Positions 48,983-62,833 are shown, counted from the first letter of the stretch. The stretch is 64,000 nt of DNA from Arabidopsis thaliana (GCF_000001735.4 NC_003071.7:7433151-7497150); one strand, 5' to 3'. Translations and numbers: made by a program. Notes: generated by a model not told the origin, from the sequence alone.

Positions 48983-51940
48983 CTACTGTCCGATACTCCC
49001 CAAGAGTCGTTCTACAGCAGCGTTAACGTTACCATTGGTTGCAAGCAACGCCCTAATGTTCTCTGCTCTGTCATAGAATCCCATTTCCTGCAACTGTTGC
49101 AATTGAGTAGCGTACCGCTCTTCAGGAGGAACTGGAATCAAACAGACAAGTTTCAGTGGAACCATCACAACAGATGCGTAAGCTAAAAAAAATTTGTAGT
49201 CTCTAACCATTGGATTGGTTCGTGCCACTCAGGCCGCCAGCACCAAGACTGCCAAACATATTCATCAATAAATCCAGCCCCCCGTTATTTCCTGTCCCCA
49301 TCAGTATTGTCATTCTACTATTAACTTGTATACGATACAATATCTGCTAAAATAAAACATACATGAAAGCAAAGAGAACTAAAGAGTAGCTGCTATACTA
49401 CGTAACATAACTAAACCCTTTATACTACTGTAGAATAAATACATATAATATCTTTAAGAGTACCTGTGGCAGCACCAGTTTGCCCCGCATCCCTACAGAG
49501 AAGATAGATTTGGGAACATGAATGCGGATTGATGAAAATCAAAATATGGAGATTAACACACATAGCTTATGCTAAAAGGCATAATCAAAAACAAACAAAA
49601 TGTTATGAGCCCTATTCAAGTGTATTCCAACGATTAAAATGCTTTATTTATAGCCTCTTTGATAGATGTTACTAGTGATCAGCCCAGTAAATCATACAAG
49701 AGTTGCTGCATTAGTCATGGTTCAATCCTTTTCTTATTATAGAGATCGTTCACAACCAATCTTTTTAGCTAGTTACAACATTGTCTAAACACTAAACAAC
49801 CCAAAAAACAATATGTAAAGGACATGTAAATGCTCAACTTTGTTTAAGCAAATCCAAACAACGAAGGGTTTTAACAAAACTTACTGGCTGGCTGTATTTC
49901 TATTCTGAGATAGTGATTGCTGTAGAGTCATCATTTGCTGAAGACCAAAAAACAATAGAAAACATTAGGTTTAAGAAACTTCTTTACTTTGTCCCAAAAA
50001 AAAAAAAGAAAAGAAACTTCTTTACTTGAAAATAGCTTAGATACAAAGAAATGTTTCTTTTGAGAGACTACCATGTTAAAAATTCATATGCATACAGACA
50101 ATAGGGGACAAACTAACCTGCATCATCTCCGGAGAACTAAACTGACGAAGGAAATCTGGGTTCTGCATCATTTCCCTCAACTGAGGATTCGAATCTAGCA
50201 TGCTTCGGAGTTGTGGGTTAAGACTCATAAGCTGGAATCAAGGGAAAACAATTAATATATGTTCACAATGGTAAAAGGCTCTTAAGTTCAGATCATTCTA
50301 GGCCTACCTGATTCATGTATTGTGGATTGGAAAATACGCTTTGCATCATCTGCGATATGGCTGGGTTTTGCAATAACTGGCTCAATTGAGAAGCATCTGG
50401 AGTCGCACCAAGAGGTGAATCCGCTCCAAGCATACCGAGTCCACCAAGGCCTCCAAGGCTTCCAAGACCACCAAGGCCACCAAGTCCAGGGCTCCTCGCA
50501 TCCCCACCAACATTTGTCCTTCCAGGGGCAGTTGTCTGACCTGTCAAGTAGCCCACAATATGTTCAATTATATTTAGTGTATTATGAGTAAATGTTAAAT
50601 TAGAAACAATAAGCCAAGAAAATCATATGCAAAAACTACACATAACAACAAATTGTGGTAACTACACTAACTCACCAATTTACTATACACAATATTGTTC
50701 CTGAAGCAGAGCAGTGAACAGTAACGTCCATTTCTTATAAACAAGCCACTTTTTCATTTATAAAATATTACTGCATCCTTCAAAAGACAAATAAAATCGA
50801 CAGGAGATTAGAAGATGAAAATGCAGTTACTTACCACCTGTAGCACCCCAAGGATTAGGAAGTGGATTTGCATTCGGAATAGTCCCCGTTCCAGCATTTG
50901 GTGTCGAAGAATTATTAGAAGCATCACTTCCTTGCGTAGTGACCCCCTGGTTTCCCAACAGAGCAGCAAATGGATTGGAGCCTGTATTGTTTCCAGCATT
51001 CCCGGACATAGTGGTAGCATTCATTAACGGTTCCTGGACATTTTCATACATACGCCTAAGCATGTTAAATCCCTCAGGCATAGACTCAATATTACTCATA
51101 GCCCTATCAGTATTCCGCATCATTTCACGCATAAGCTCTGGGTTTCTTGCCGCTTCTAGAGTTTGACGAAGGATGCTTGGGTCATTGAGCACATGACCAA
51201 GCTCAGGATTGCGATCTACAAGCTCACGCATTTGAGGGTTATTCATAATCATACTCCTCATAAACTCTGGGTTGTTCATAAGGTTCTGGATGGCTGGAGT
51301 ATTCATCATATCTCTAATCATGTTAGGGTTTTGAGCTAGTTGTTGCTGTGTCTGCACAAGATCCGGAAGACCAGCTCCAAATAACCCAGACATAGCATTT
51401 CCACCACCCAGAGGATTAAATCCAAGCCCAGGGAACAAAGATTCCCCAGGACTCGCTCCTCCTAGATTCGAGCTATTATCTGAACCAACCCCTCGAGTAA
51501 CACTAGGTGCAGTGGTTTGGCTTGCGGCCGGAGCAGGAGGTGGTGCTGAAGAAGGTGCAGAGCCTCTAACCATATGAATGGTGTGATCAGCCTGCAAACC
51601 TAGGTATAACATGTTCCACAGAGAATAGAATCCACAAGAATTTCAATCAATAAGGATCTACGAGAACAACAAAAGTACCCACACGAATAAATCAGAAACG
51701 ATGAAGATTACCATAGCTGAGGAGAGTTTGATCGTCCTTGAGGATACGACCCTTGTAAATCAAGCGCTGCTGATTAGCTGGAACATCGCTGCTCTGAGCC
51801 ACCAACTCTTTGAAAGACTCCACCGTTGAATCGAGACTCGTCTTCACACTAAATTTCGTGCCATTAGAGCACCTGATGTTCACAGCCACAGCTTCTCCTT
51901 CACCACTCTGCGGCTGACTTGAATCTCCCTCTCCACCCAT
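48983..51940 (-). CDS. DSK2B: Ubiquitin receptor DSK2b (ubiquilin)
   Basis: Eight exons: 51940-51712, 51599-50835, 50540-50308, 50231-50118, 49937-49885, 49492-49464, 49291-49208 and 49131-48983, giving 551 aa (At2g17200). Same exon plan as DSK2A: ubiquitin-like domain at the N-terminus, STI1 repeats, a longer Gly-Leu run, and a C-terminal UBA domain almost identical to that of DSK2A. It differs by a longer linker after the ubiquitin-like domain, a one-codon shorter exon 5 and a shifted acceptor in exon 7. It functions like DSK2A as a ubiquitin and ATG8 adaptor. The tandem offset between the two genes is about 3.7-4.0 kb. Confidence 0.96.
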
Positions 51941-52247
51941 TTCTAATTTCGGATCCTAATACTTAAAATAATCGCAGAGCTCGCGAAATCGATCAGGAGC
52001 CCTAACCCTAGAAAAATTCGATAGAGATTTAGAAGACTCAAAAGCTCTGAGTCGGTTCGGTAGATTGCTTGACGAAATGGATCGAAGAGAACAAAACAAG
52101 AAGACTTCTGCTTCAGAGAACGGATCGAAGGGACCGGGTCGGGTCAAAAACAAAACCCGGTTCGTTCCTTTTCTCACCCGGATCCGAGAATACATACGGC
52201 ATCGTATAATAATATCATTTATCTGCTTCGTTGAGGCCCAAAGGGCT
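51941..52247. other. DSK2B upstream region and 3' flank of the PPR gene
   Basis: Contains the DSK2B 5' UTR and promoter and the short 3' flank of the minus-strand PPR gene. The plus-strand frame at 52065-52277 has no family features. Confidence 0.6.
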
Positions 52248-54458
52248 TTAGTTTATCGGTCCTGCAGTATCGTCTAACTTCATGCATCTATGAAGACTCT
52301 GAACGACATCATTTAATTCAGAATCACTCTGGCTTAACTTGTCTCCAGCCAAAAACCTCTTTGCCAAGTTTCCTTCACGAACCATGCTATAACCCGCAAC
52401 GACCCGAACCTTTCTCTCCTTCACCAACCTCCTCATCATTGCTACATCTTCCCATGATTTTTCTGCAGCAAATGTGCTTGACGCAAGCAAGTAACCTGAA
52501 GAACACAAGGGCTCGAGTTCAAGAACCTCAGCTACTACCTCTGAGGTAATGATCAATTTTTTAAAACGGTTTCTGCAACCGCTAAGAATCGCTCCCCAAG
52601 CACTAGCCCCTGCTTTAACATCTTCTGGAAGATTCTTGATAAGTTCCACAGCCGTATCAATCTCTCCAGCTCGGCTAAGCATGTCTACAATGCAAGAGTA
52701 ATGTTGCAATGAAGGTTTGTGATCTTCTTCTACCATTGATTTGAAGATCATGAGACCTTTCTTTACCAATCCTCCATGATTACAAGCTGATAAAGCTGCC
52801 AGATATGTCACAGCGTTTGGTGTGTAACCTTTTTGTTTCATTTCATCGAACAATGCTAATGCTTTATCCGGTAGACCATTAATAGCATATGCTGAAATGA
52901 TCACGGTCCAAGAGATGATGTTTTTCTCAGTGATTTGATCGAAAGTCCTTCTCGCCATTTCTATGGCACCACATTTTGCGTATGCGTCAACAATAGAGGT
53001 ACCAACTGAGATGTCATTGATGGCTAAGCTTCTCCGGATAGCAATCCCATGTGCCCATTTGGAAGTTCTCAAGTCCGCTGAAACTGAGCATGCGTTAAGA
53101 AGACTTATGACGGTGATAGCATTGGGCGTATCCCTCATGTGACAGAAGATTGAGATTGCTTCATCGGATCGGCCAGCATGGGCTAATCCAGAGATCATTG
53201 TGCTACATGACACCACATCCTTGTACGTCATCGAATCAAGCACGGTTCCTGCATCATCAACAAGACTGCAGCTTGTATACGCATCAATCAAAGAACTCAA
53301 AGCCACTTCGTTTGACTCATATCCACGCCGAATTATTACACCATGTATTGACTTGCAAGGCAATGGCTGCTCAAAAAACTTGCAAACCCGGAGAAGACTC
53401 ACGACTGTAACTTCATCCACTTCGACCGCCTCTTGCACCATCAAATGAAACATCTCAAGAGCCTCATCGTACCTTTGATTATGTACAAACCCAGCCAAAA
53501 TCGAATTCCATGAAACAATGTTTCGACAAGTGGTCTCATCAAATACTCTAAATGCTGAATCAACATCAAATCCTTTTGAATACATATCAATAAGTGAATT
53601 GCAAACAAACACATCTGCCAAATCAAAACCTCTCCGTATCGAAAACCCATGAACTGATCTTCCAACATCAATGTCCTCCATCACCGTGCAAGCCTTGAGA
53701 ACACTTGTCACAGTCACACAATCAGGCTCTGTTTTCGCCTCATGAACCATCTCTTTAAACAACTTCAATCCAACAACAGGTTCCTTGCTCTGCACATAAC
53801 TTCGGATTACAACACTCCAAGAAATAACATCTCTTTCAGACATTTCATCGAACAGTTTACGTGCACTTAAAGAATCACTATCTGCGTACATACACAAGAT
53901 CGAATTTTGAACAGACGAAATCCCACAAAACCCACTACGGATCACATAGCCATGAATCTTCTCTCCATCGAACCATAAACTACGACACGCATGAATCACA
54001 AGAACCAATGTTGAAGTATTAGGCTCAAAACCCCAAACTCTCAACTTCGAAAACCACCATAACCCTTCTTCTTCAAAACCATAATCGAGAAGCCCAAAAA
54101 CGATAACATTCCAAGACACCGAATCTCTCGAATTCATACAATCAAATTCTCGTAACCCAGAACACAAGTCTCCACATTTCATATAGAAATCAGCAATTGA
54201 GTTCCCTACAGAAACAAAAGACTCAAAACCTCTCTTTAACAGACTTGCTTGAATACATCTACCTTGAAACAGCCATGAGAGCTTAGCACAAGCTTTAAAA
54301 ACAATGGGGAAAACGAAAGGATCGTTAAATTGAACTCCAGCTCTCTGTATCTCTGAATACCCAGAGACCACTTCCCGCCATTTTCCACTAACAGAAGCTT
54401 GCTTAATCTTCGAAGACAAAGCTTGTAGCTTTGAACACAAGTGTGATCCCATTACCAT
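52248..54458 (-). CDS. PLS-class pentatricopeptide repeat protein with E motif
   Basis: Single exon, 736 aa (At2g17210). The body is an array of alternating P, L and S repeats seen in phrases such as '[20 protein letters not shown]' and '[20 protein letters not shown]'. After the array come E-type motifs ('[13 protein letters not shown]', then '[20 protein letters not shown]' and '[12 protein letters not shown]'). The DYW deaminase domain is absent, so it belongs to the E subgroup, whose members usually direct C-to-U editing in organelles together with partner proteins. The target is unknown. A TATA box lies close upstream, and the start at MVMGSH is the first ATG after it. Confidence 0.94.
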
Positions 54459-54513
54459 ACTTCAAACCACAACTAAAGTTTGAAGCTTTAACAACAAAAT
54501 TGTGTGAACAATG

Positions 54514-54521
54514 GCTTATAT
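54514..54521 (-). promoter_or_regulatory. TATA box of the PLS-class PPR gene
   Basis: TATATAAG on the minus strand 56-63 bases above the ATG, which would leave a 5' UTR of about 30 nt. Confidence 0.6.
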
Positions 54522-54715
54522 ATTGATGACCATTAGTTAAACCTTTTCATAATCTGGTTTAACCGTTTAAGTAGTTATATTACACACACCAAACACTACA
54601 TACTAATACAGGTACAACATTTGTTTTCTCTTTCATGTAGTATACATACGAATGGGTTTTGATAATCTTAACAAATACAAAACTAAGAAAAGAATCTCAG
54701 TGTCTTCAAACAACA

Positions 54716-56618
54716 CTAGTGAGCTCGAGACACGTTTTGTCTAGGACGAAACGAAGAGAGTTGTTGCGGGCGATAATGGCCTTGTTGTTGACGGATGGAT
54801 GGGGAAGCTCTAGTGGTCCTTCGTTCTAACGGTTTCTCATTGGCAGCTTCGATGAGTTCGAGCGATTCCACCACTTCTTTCATCGATGGACGGTTTTTGG
54901 GTTCGGGTCCAAGGCATTTCAGAGCCAGTTGAGCTACTCGGAAAGCAGATTTGAAAGGGTATTTTCCTTCTAGACGAGGGTCCATTATGCTTCTTAGCTT
55001 TCTTCTTTCGGATAGATGAGGTTTGATCCATTCGGTTAGATTGTGTTGCCCGGTAGGACGAGTAGGATCAAGCGCATGTAAACCAGTTAAGATCTCAGCC
55101 AAAACAACGCCAAACCCGTAAACATCGCTCTTTACATACAAGTGACCTGTTGGAACCAACAAACATGTTCACAGTTTGTTGTTGGAAACCAAAAGAACTA
55201 AGAATACAAAACATTGTAGTACCTGTAGCAACATACTCTGGAGCTGCGTAACCGTGTGTACCCATAACCCGTGTTGTGATGTGAGATTGACTAGCGGAAG
55301 GTCCTAATTTCGCCAATCCAAAATCTGATATCTTTGCGTTATATGACTGCATCAAGAGCAAACCAGTTGAAATTTCACACTTGATGATTTGCTACATCAA
55401 ATCCATAAGCAATCTGTATGTACTTACCCCATCAAGTAGAATGTTTGACGCTTTGAAGTCTCGATAAATTACTTGCTTCTCTGAAGCGTGTAAGAATGCT
55501 AAGCCTTTAGCTGCTCCTATTGCAATCTTAAGCCTTATCTCCCATGAGAGTGGCTGAACGGCAGACCCCTCTGAAGTAATAGAAGCAATTACACATCGAA
55601 ACATCGAGATGTAAATGTGCATATAAGCAAAAGATTCTGATTAAAGAATGTTCTTACTTCGGAAGAGATGATTCTCTAAGCTCCCTTTTTGCATATACTC
55701 ATACACAAGAAGCAACTCTTCACCTTCCAAGCAGTATCCCAACAGCTTCACGAGGTTTGGATGAGAAACCCTCCCAAGAAAATTCACTTCACACTGCACA
55801 ACAACCAACAAAGAATCTATCCACTCAGCAAACAAAACTTCACTTTGTATATCAAAGTTAGAAAACTAGTTTCCCATAGTTCACTTTACTCACTTGCCAT
55901 TCTTCGAATCCTTGGAAGCTTTCTGCATTCAGTTTCTTAACAGCAATCACAGTTCCGTTGCTTTGTTTCCCTGGAGTCTTGTCTTCAAGCCAGCCTTTAA
56001 AGACTTTCCCAAATCCTCCCTCTCCAAGAACATTCTCAGACCTGAAATTCCTTGTTGAAGCTCTAAGTTCTGCTAAGCTGAATATCCTCAAATTCGGAAT
56101 GGGAAGTATCTGACCATCGGGGTAAGCATCTTCACCACTTGCCACAGAGAACCCACTATTGCTAGATATGTTACTTCCCCTTGATGTTCCTGTAGTCGTC
56201 GTGTTGTTTGATGACTTAAAAGTCCCTACTTCAATTACAACCACAAGAAAACAAAGTCAAGCCCAAAACAGAGAGTCACATAACAGATCACAAACAGCAT
56301 TAAGTATGATAATGAATCTGATTCAACAAAAACACAAGAAGAACAGAGTCTTTTAATCAAAAGGTCAAAACTTTCATAGAACCCATACGAGATAACACCA
56401 AAAGAAGAGTCACAAACGATACAAGAAGATGTAAAAGCGTAACCTTTATGCATCAAACAACCAAGTACAGAAATTGCAACGTATCACGCAAGTTTAAGCA
56501 AAACCCAGATGGGAAAATTCAGTAGATATAGATAGGACAAACCTGAACTGATGTTACCAGTAGAGGAAGGTGTTGTTGTTGGAGGAGAATCAGATGGAGA
56601 TCCCCAACAAAGACCCAT
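54716..56618 (-). CDS. PIX13: Receptor-like cytoplasmic kinase VII (PIX13 / KIN3)
   Basis: Six exons: 56618-56543, 56228-55894, 55793-55658, 55570-55428, 55346-55223 and 55146-54716, giving 414 aa (At2g17220). Exon 1 is short and starts MGLCWGSPS, with Gly2 for myristoylation and Cys4 for palmitoylation. The kinase domain (about 85-370) is complete: '[12 protein letters not shown]', the lysine in 'VIAVKKLN', '[14 protein letters not shown]' (RD type), '[11 protein letters not shown]' and '[14 protein letters not shown]'. The short C-terminal tail is basic and Ser/Arg-rich. It acts at the plasma membrane downstream of pattern receptors; the PIX name comes from interaction with the Xanthomonas effector XopAC. 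Some alternative reading from the intron in the 55858-56244 stretch is possible. Confidence 0.95.
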
Positions 56619-59569
56619 CCCAACAGAGAGAAATTAAAAGCCAAACACTTTTTGCTTCCTTTACAAATATATAACACGTATATGTATGTCTTAAACAATT
56701 CTTTGTCAGGATTTTACAGAAGTCAAATGGAAAAACAAAAAATGGCGTGTGAAGCTAAAACAGAGTACTTTACAAGAAATGATACAATATTGATGGATAG
56801 AGATTGGACAAGTCTCGTTTAAATTGGGTGTGAATGATTAGAAAAAAAAGAAAAAAAATCAAGAAAAGATAAAACTTTTTTTATCTTCTCCAATTCGAAG
56901 AAATTTCTTCTGAGAGATTTATTTATTGAATAGAGAATTTTGTGGTGTGAGAAGCAGAAGCAAGTGGTTTGGTGTTATCATGGGCATTGAGAGAAGAGAG
57001 AGAGAAGACTGAGTCATAAAAGAATGGTGGTGCAAAGATTTGAGGAAGAATAAGGAAAGAGAGAATTATAGAGGTTTTAAAGGTCAAAGTCAACTATAAA
57101 GAAAAATAATTTACATGAGACCACCAAATAAAGAGAAAACAATCAAGGCCCCTACAATTATCCTCTGTATTTTCTTCATTTGAAAACTTTATTTTACTTT
57201 TCAACAAGTCTCTATACGGTTGGATTATAAATATGTTTAGATTATAGTTTTAAATAATTAATTTCACTTTTATACTATAATTTAAGATAGCAAATTAATA
57301 TTTACTGTTGTTAAAATAATTGTTCAAAAGCTATATTTTTTATCATGTAAACTCAATTAATATTCAGGGTTGCTTACACAGATATAATTTTCTATAAAAC
57401 TAAATGATAATTACCATTTTCAATCTTGGTTGATGATTTTATGATTGATATCCATGTATTTTCTTTATATAAAATTTAAAAAAATGAAAGATGGATAAAT
57501 GTCCAATTAAATAAAAGTAAATAGCTCTTTTTGTGTTAAAAACTATTAATCTGTTTTTAGAATTCTTTTTCACGGCATTTTTTGGTAAATTATTGTGTCA
57601 AAATCCAAAACTGAATATTTTGGTTACATACAAACAAAACAAAATAAAGAAATAATTGTCAAGTTCATTAGACGTGATGTTGGCGTATTAAATAGTGGAT
57701 TTTGATGTGAATAGAAAGATACTCAAGAGAAAGATCTCAAAAAAAAATTGATTCACCATTGAAAACTTGAGTCATCGATTATCACTTGAATTCATAAATG
57801 GTACTATAGGAGATGGTGAAGATGAGTTCAGGCGCGTCATAAACCGTAGTAATAGTAGTAAAAACGAGAAGAAAACATCGCAATGCAAATGGAGACAGTA
57901 ACCAATAAAACGAAGTGAAGGAGTAACCCCTAAGGTTCAAGCAGCTTGATTTTGATGATAATTCTACAAACACCAACACAAGATTCAAACAATTTTATTA
58001 CTAACTTGGAGATTTTCCAGAAAAGTTATTATTCCAAACGTTTGCAAATTGAGATTATTTTTACTACTCTAAAGATTCAAACACTTTTACTTCATTATGC
58101 CTTTTTTTTTTGTTTTCTTCTTGTAGAACCCTGCATAATTCTTCATTCACCAATCATTTTCTATTATCTTTATGTTTTCTCTTATATTCCAATTTTTAGT
58201 TGAATATCTTTCTAGCTATATTTATCGTTATGTAATAACCTTTTCAAGAACACAAAGAAATTGTACAATCTTTGGAGTACCATGTCCTTCACCCTAGCTC
58301 ACAAATTAGTTAGTTTTTGAAACTTTTATATATAAACAACATATTTCATCAAACAAGATATATAGTCCATTTTTTATGAAGATATAGTTTTAAAATCAAC
58401 AAATGAGTGAAATTAGAATATTAAATGGTCATAGAAAAAGTAAAAATTGTAGTCTAATAGTTGATTAAGTGTTTAATTTTTTCATCTAGTAATTTTTTTG
58501 TGTGATTATGTGTCCAATTAAAAATGTTTGTCGTGTGTATATAGTGCAGGTAAATCTATTAGTCGGGGAGGCATTGTCCGGTATAAACCTTGTAAATTAA
58601 TGATCTTTGGAAAGAACCTCTAACTAATTTCAAAAATAAACGAAAACTTTGATAACAAAACCCTAAACTCATTGAAATTATCAAGCAGAGGCAAAGAGAA
58701 AAAAGCAGATCAGTAATCTTACGATAATTTATCTTGTATAAAAGAAATAGGAATTATGGTTTAAATAAACACTTAATTGGACACAAATTTGAAAAGAATC
58801 AGGTTTTTATAATTTTGATCTTTTTTGTTTTTGTTTAATCCATTCGATTTAGGATTTACTTTGTAACTCTCCCAGGAAGAGTGCCTATATATTTAGAGTG
58901 CATGAAGGTAAAATTGTCAATTTGTAAAGAGAGGGATATCTATCTCCATATAATTAACTCCAATTTGTGAAGAAATCATTTGTGGAGATTAATTTTTATT
59001 ATTATTGATTCGGAAGTGTAGAATGGCGTACCACAAAAAATATATCCAAAAGAGGTAGATTGAGTACGTGTATACAGTATGTAGTATTCTTGTAAATGAA
59101 CAACATACGAAAAGCTGGCCAGGAAAAATAATAACATAGAAAACAAACGTGTTAAGATTTTTCAGGATGCAAACAAATCATATGAGCATCATTAAAATAA
59201 TATGAACACGACTACAATAATATAAGCAAGGAAACCATTTCACGCGTAATGCGTCAGTCAAAGAACCATCATCAATATAGTTTGTGGATGGAACAATTTA
59301 AAATAAATAAAATTAAAAGTTGATGTGCTCTTGTGCATGTGTTAGAAGAAAAATAAAACATATATCTGTGTATAGGGAGGAAACAAATAATTAAAGTTTT
59401 TTTTGTGTGTATTTTTAGTCTCATGGTACATGTCCAATTAGCAGTAGTAATTATAGATTAAAAATAGATAATTCGCCAAAACCTTTTTCTAAGAAAGAAA
59501 TGGCGTTACCATTAAATACAAGGTATTAATATATGGGATTATTTCATTAGGAAATAATTTTGTGCCTCA
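56619..59569. other. PIX13 upstream region and intergenic DNA
   Basis: The PIX13 5' UTR and promoter lie in the first several hundred bases. The rest is AT-rich with only short frames that have no family features. I see no RNA gene or transposon end. Confidence 0.5.
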
Positions 59570-59570
59570 N
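59570..59570. other. Ambiguous base N
   Basis: The only undetermined base I noticed in the window, in intergenic DNA. No gene is affected. Confidence 0.99.
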
Positions 59571-61741
59571 GATTTTGTAAATAGTAAATTTGATTCTGAA
59601 AATGGGATGTATAATTAACAGCAACTAGTAGATTCCTTGAATATTGATTGAAGTGTGTTTTTTGAAAATTTTGTAAAATCCAAGACACTAGCATAGTACC
59701 ATGCCATGGCCAAAAAAGTTTACATTTTGGAAGAGATTTATAGTTGTTGAATTTTGAATATAAATAGGCAAATGTTTCTTTCATTAGCTAGGGTTAAATA
59801 GATCTTTTAAAAGGTTTGATTTGAACCTGACGTAAAAGAGAGTCTTGAATATTCTTTAACAACTTCCATCGCTGCATAATTGCCGATTGAGTCAAAACGA
59901 ACTGAAGTTTGCTTCGATATGTGGAATTGTGGATCCTTACCTTCTTCTAGGTCTTCATGTTGGTATTACGTAGTCATGCTTGCTTTGGTGTGTGATTGTG
60001 TAGGTTTGTTTCATAGATTGATATGATATATGAATATACGATATGCTATGGTGATATGATGATATGAACATGACATGCTATGATGATAACTCGAGATAAT
60101 TAAACGTTTCTATAAATTTTGTTTCACATATATTATGAGATAGTTATGTTGTTTTTAAATGTGTATTTACTCTATACATTCGTTAATTTAATATGTTGAA
60201 CGAGATGGTGTGATCCAAACTGGGCTTTGTTTGATCTTTAATGTAATTTTTGGGCCAACACTAGTTCCCATCATATAAAATGTATCGACCTTTTTAATAA
60301 AGTCGATCTGTATGTAAAATCCACATATTTCGTGAAGCCTGCGTGTGTTACGGAGTTACGGGCTAGCACCCACGGCGGGATGGGTGAGAAAAATATCAGC
60401 ACGCTTCGACCCGCTTTTACATGCGTGTAATCAGTCATAGACTCGTACCTAAGACCGAATCATAAACATGAATAATTTGCCGAAAACATGAATTATCTAC
60501 AGTATCCAAAAATTATGAGATAGATAGCTAAATGAGGTGAAAAAGGCAAAGAAAAAAAAAGGTTGAGGTAATAAATGCAGTTTCCATTGACATTGGTAAT
60601 GATTGTAGTTCAAAATTGGGGTCCTTTTCTTAGCTGTCGTTCACAAACACACTCTCAATATTGTCTTCAGAGTCATTTTCCTTACCTTTATTATTACAAT
60701 GCAACACTAATTTTTAGTATTACATATTTGATTGGTAGGAGAACCAGGGCCTCATATAATGGGAGTAACCTAGCATATAAATATTGTTGGTATTAAAAAA
60801 GAAAAAAAAACATTCATGCTCATAAGTTTATTTTTTCATTTTAAAATTAGACCTAAAAATAAACCTTTTTATATTAACTAGCCAAAAATGTTGTCTGAAT
60901 GGTCTTAATAATCTTGGACCATCCATAAAAAGAGGCAATGACAAATCGAACCGCTTTCTTATTTATTTGTCAAATAGAAAGATGAAATTCGGCCTTAAAC
61001 TATGCAAATATTTGAAACTCGAACTTTAAAATATTAACCAACTTTAATACACTTATTTAAAACTGTAAGAGGTTGATTCATAATTCCAATAACAATAGTA
61101 TAGTTTAGAGATGACTCCGATGTATAAAAATTTGTGTTGCCAACGAATAAGATTAAAAATTCGTGTAGTTAAGAGGTTATCAAACATAGTACATGTAATT
61201 TTAGACCGTTTTTTCATGTATAGATAATCCGACAACTAATCTAATTGCAAGTAACTGATAAATTAATTAAGAATCTTACCCTTGTAAGAGTTTTAAGATT
61301 CGTTTCTCATTTGTCAGTTCTCAATCCAACGAACTTATAATATCATTTGTCTTTTCCATAAATACTGATGACAACTAAAGTTATTGTTATCGTACACTTA
61401 CATTTATTGAAACACCGATTATACTAGTACTATTTAATAATGCAGAAAATGAAGAAAAAATATCTAAAGAATTTTGAATTCAAACTTTTTCACTTCCCGA
61501 AGTGTACATTAAAAGCTCTTAAACATTACCAATACTGTTGAAATAAACAAAAAAGTGAGTGTGAAAATCAAAGATTCATTCAAATTCACCACAAAAACAG
61601 TATAAAAGCATTCTTTAAACTTTATATATATAAGAAATCATAAAGTAAAATAATGTTACACTTCTAAAACCTAACGAGTTATTTCATCATTATCTCAGTG
61701 ATTACCACAAATCACCATCATTAACCTTCTTCTTCGTTTTT
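59571..61741. other. Intergenic DNA below EXL5
   Basis: No gene is supported. A GC-richer patch at about 60325-60440 stands out against the AT-rich surroundings. The final part (about 61560-61741) is probably EXL5 3' UTR. Confidence 0.5.
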
Positions 61742-62833
61742 TTAGTCGACAGAGTTAGGACCAGAGCAAGCTTTCAAATTAGGGTTCCAAATCCATTGAA
61801 CTAAAAACTTTCTTCCTCCTTTACCATTCATATTAAAAGTCTTCCCTTCTCTATCTCTCATAACTTGACCAATATACCCTCCTCCTCCGCCGCTTCCGTA
61901 CAATCCCTCACACAAATCACCGATCTCCGTCGGAGCCGTCGGATCTTCTCCGGCGTACCAAGCATTAATCAACGGATTCGATACAACTTCAGCTAACTCA
62001 TGACCAATCACACTAACCATCCCATCTACTCCAGTCTCTCCGTTCGGTGGCCGGAGCTCTCCGGGACCACCGTGTCCCATGTAACCCGGTAAAGCAAATG
62101 GATAAGCACAAACCTCGGGACATTGTTTTCCCGATTGACCAACCCAAGCGTAAGGCATAGTGTAACCAACCATCGACGGGAAAGTGAAATAGTGAAATCC
62201 ACAAACGGCGCGGCAAAAATCTTGCATCGTGACGTCGTGTGACGTCAGAACTAGATACATTCCGTTTTTATGATCCACCGGAAAGGAAGCGGATCTGGCG
62301 GCGGAGGCGATGACTTCCTGAATCGTGAGACGAGTAAGGTGTTGGCCGTGGGAGTATTTAGAATCGGAGTATTCTCCGGCGATTAAAACGGATCTAGAGA
62401 CGTTGGATCCGGTTTGATCTGTGTAGAGAGAAGCGGTGCGCCACCATTCGGAGACGGAGGGAGAAGGTGCTTTAGCGTCGGAGATAGAATTGAGGAAATC
62501 TCTGATTAGGGATTTGTGTGGGCGTGACCATTGTCCGTACCAGATAACGTAGATGTTGATCGGAGAAGATGAGAGGACTGGTCCCATGTGGTAACGGAGG
62601 TGGACTAGATTTGAAGATCCTTCGAATTTTTTGGAGGATGTGAGGGAGAGACTCCGCGGCGGAAGCTTTGGGTTTACTAGCGTAATCTCCGCCGCGGCGG
62701 AGGGGATATTTAAGGAGTTAACGGTTGCTGTGTGTTTGTTGTTGTTGTTGTTCTGGAGTGAAGAAGTGATGTAGAAGAAGGATGAGAGAGTGAAGAAGAA
62801 AAAGAAGGTGATAGTAGTCGCCGGAGACGACAT
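61742..62833 (-). CDS. EXL5: EXORDIUM-like 5 (PHI-1 family secreted protein)
   Basis: Single exon, 363 aa (At2g17230). Residues 1-26 ([20 protein letters not shown] onward) form a strongly hydrophobic signal peptide, so the protein enters the secretory pathway and apoplast. The phosphate-induced/EXORDIUM domain covers almost all of the rest, with the hallmarks '[20 protein letters not shown]', '[13 protein letters not shown]', '[16 protein letters not shown]' and '[20 protein letters not shown]', and a conserved Cys-rich tail. The family is linked to brassinosteroid-dependent growth and carbon-limited growth, without a proven enzymatic activity. A Gly run at about 318-323 ('[10 protein letters not shown]') is usual for the family. 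Confidence 0.95.
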   Translation of the reverse strand: MSSPATTITFFFFFTLSSFFYITSSLQNNNNNKHTATVNSLNIPSAAAEITLVNPKLPPRSLSLTSSKKFEGSSNLVHLRYHMGPVLSSSPINIYVIWYGQWSRPHKSLIRDFLNSISDAKAPSPSVSEWWRTASLYTDQTGSNVSRSVLIAGEYSDSKYSHGQHLTRLTIQEVIASAARSASFPVDHKNGMYLVLTSHDVTMQDFCRAVCGFHYFTFPSMVGYTMPYAWVGQSGKQCPEVCAYPFALPGYMGHGGPGELRPPNGETGVDGMVSVIGHELAEVVSNPLINAWYAGEDPTAPTEIGDLCEGLYGSGGGGGYIGQVMRDREGKTFNMNGKGGRKFLVQWIWNPNLKACSGPNSVD

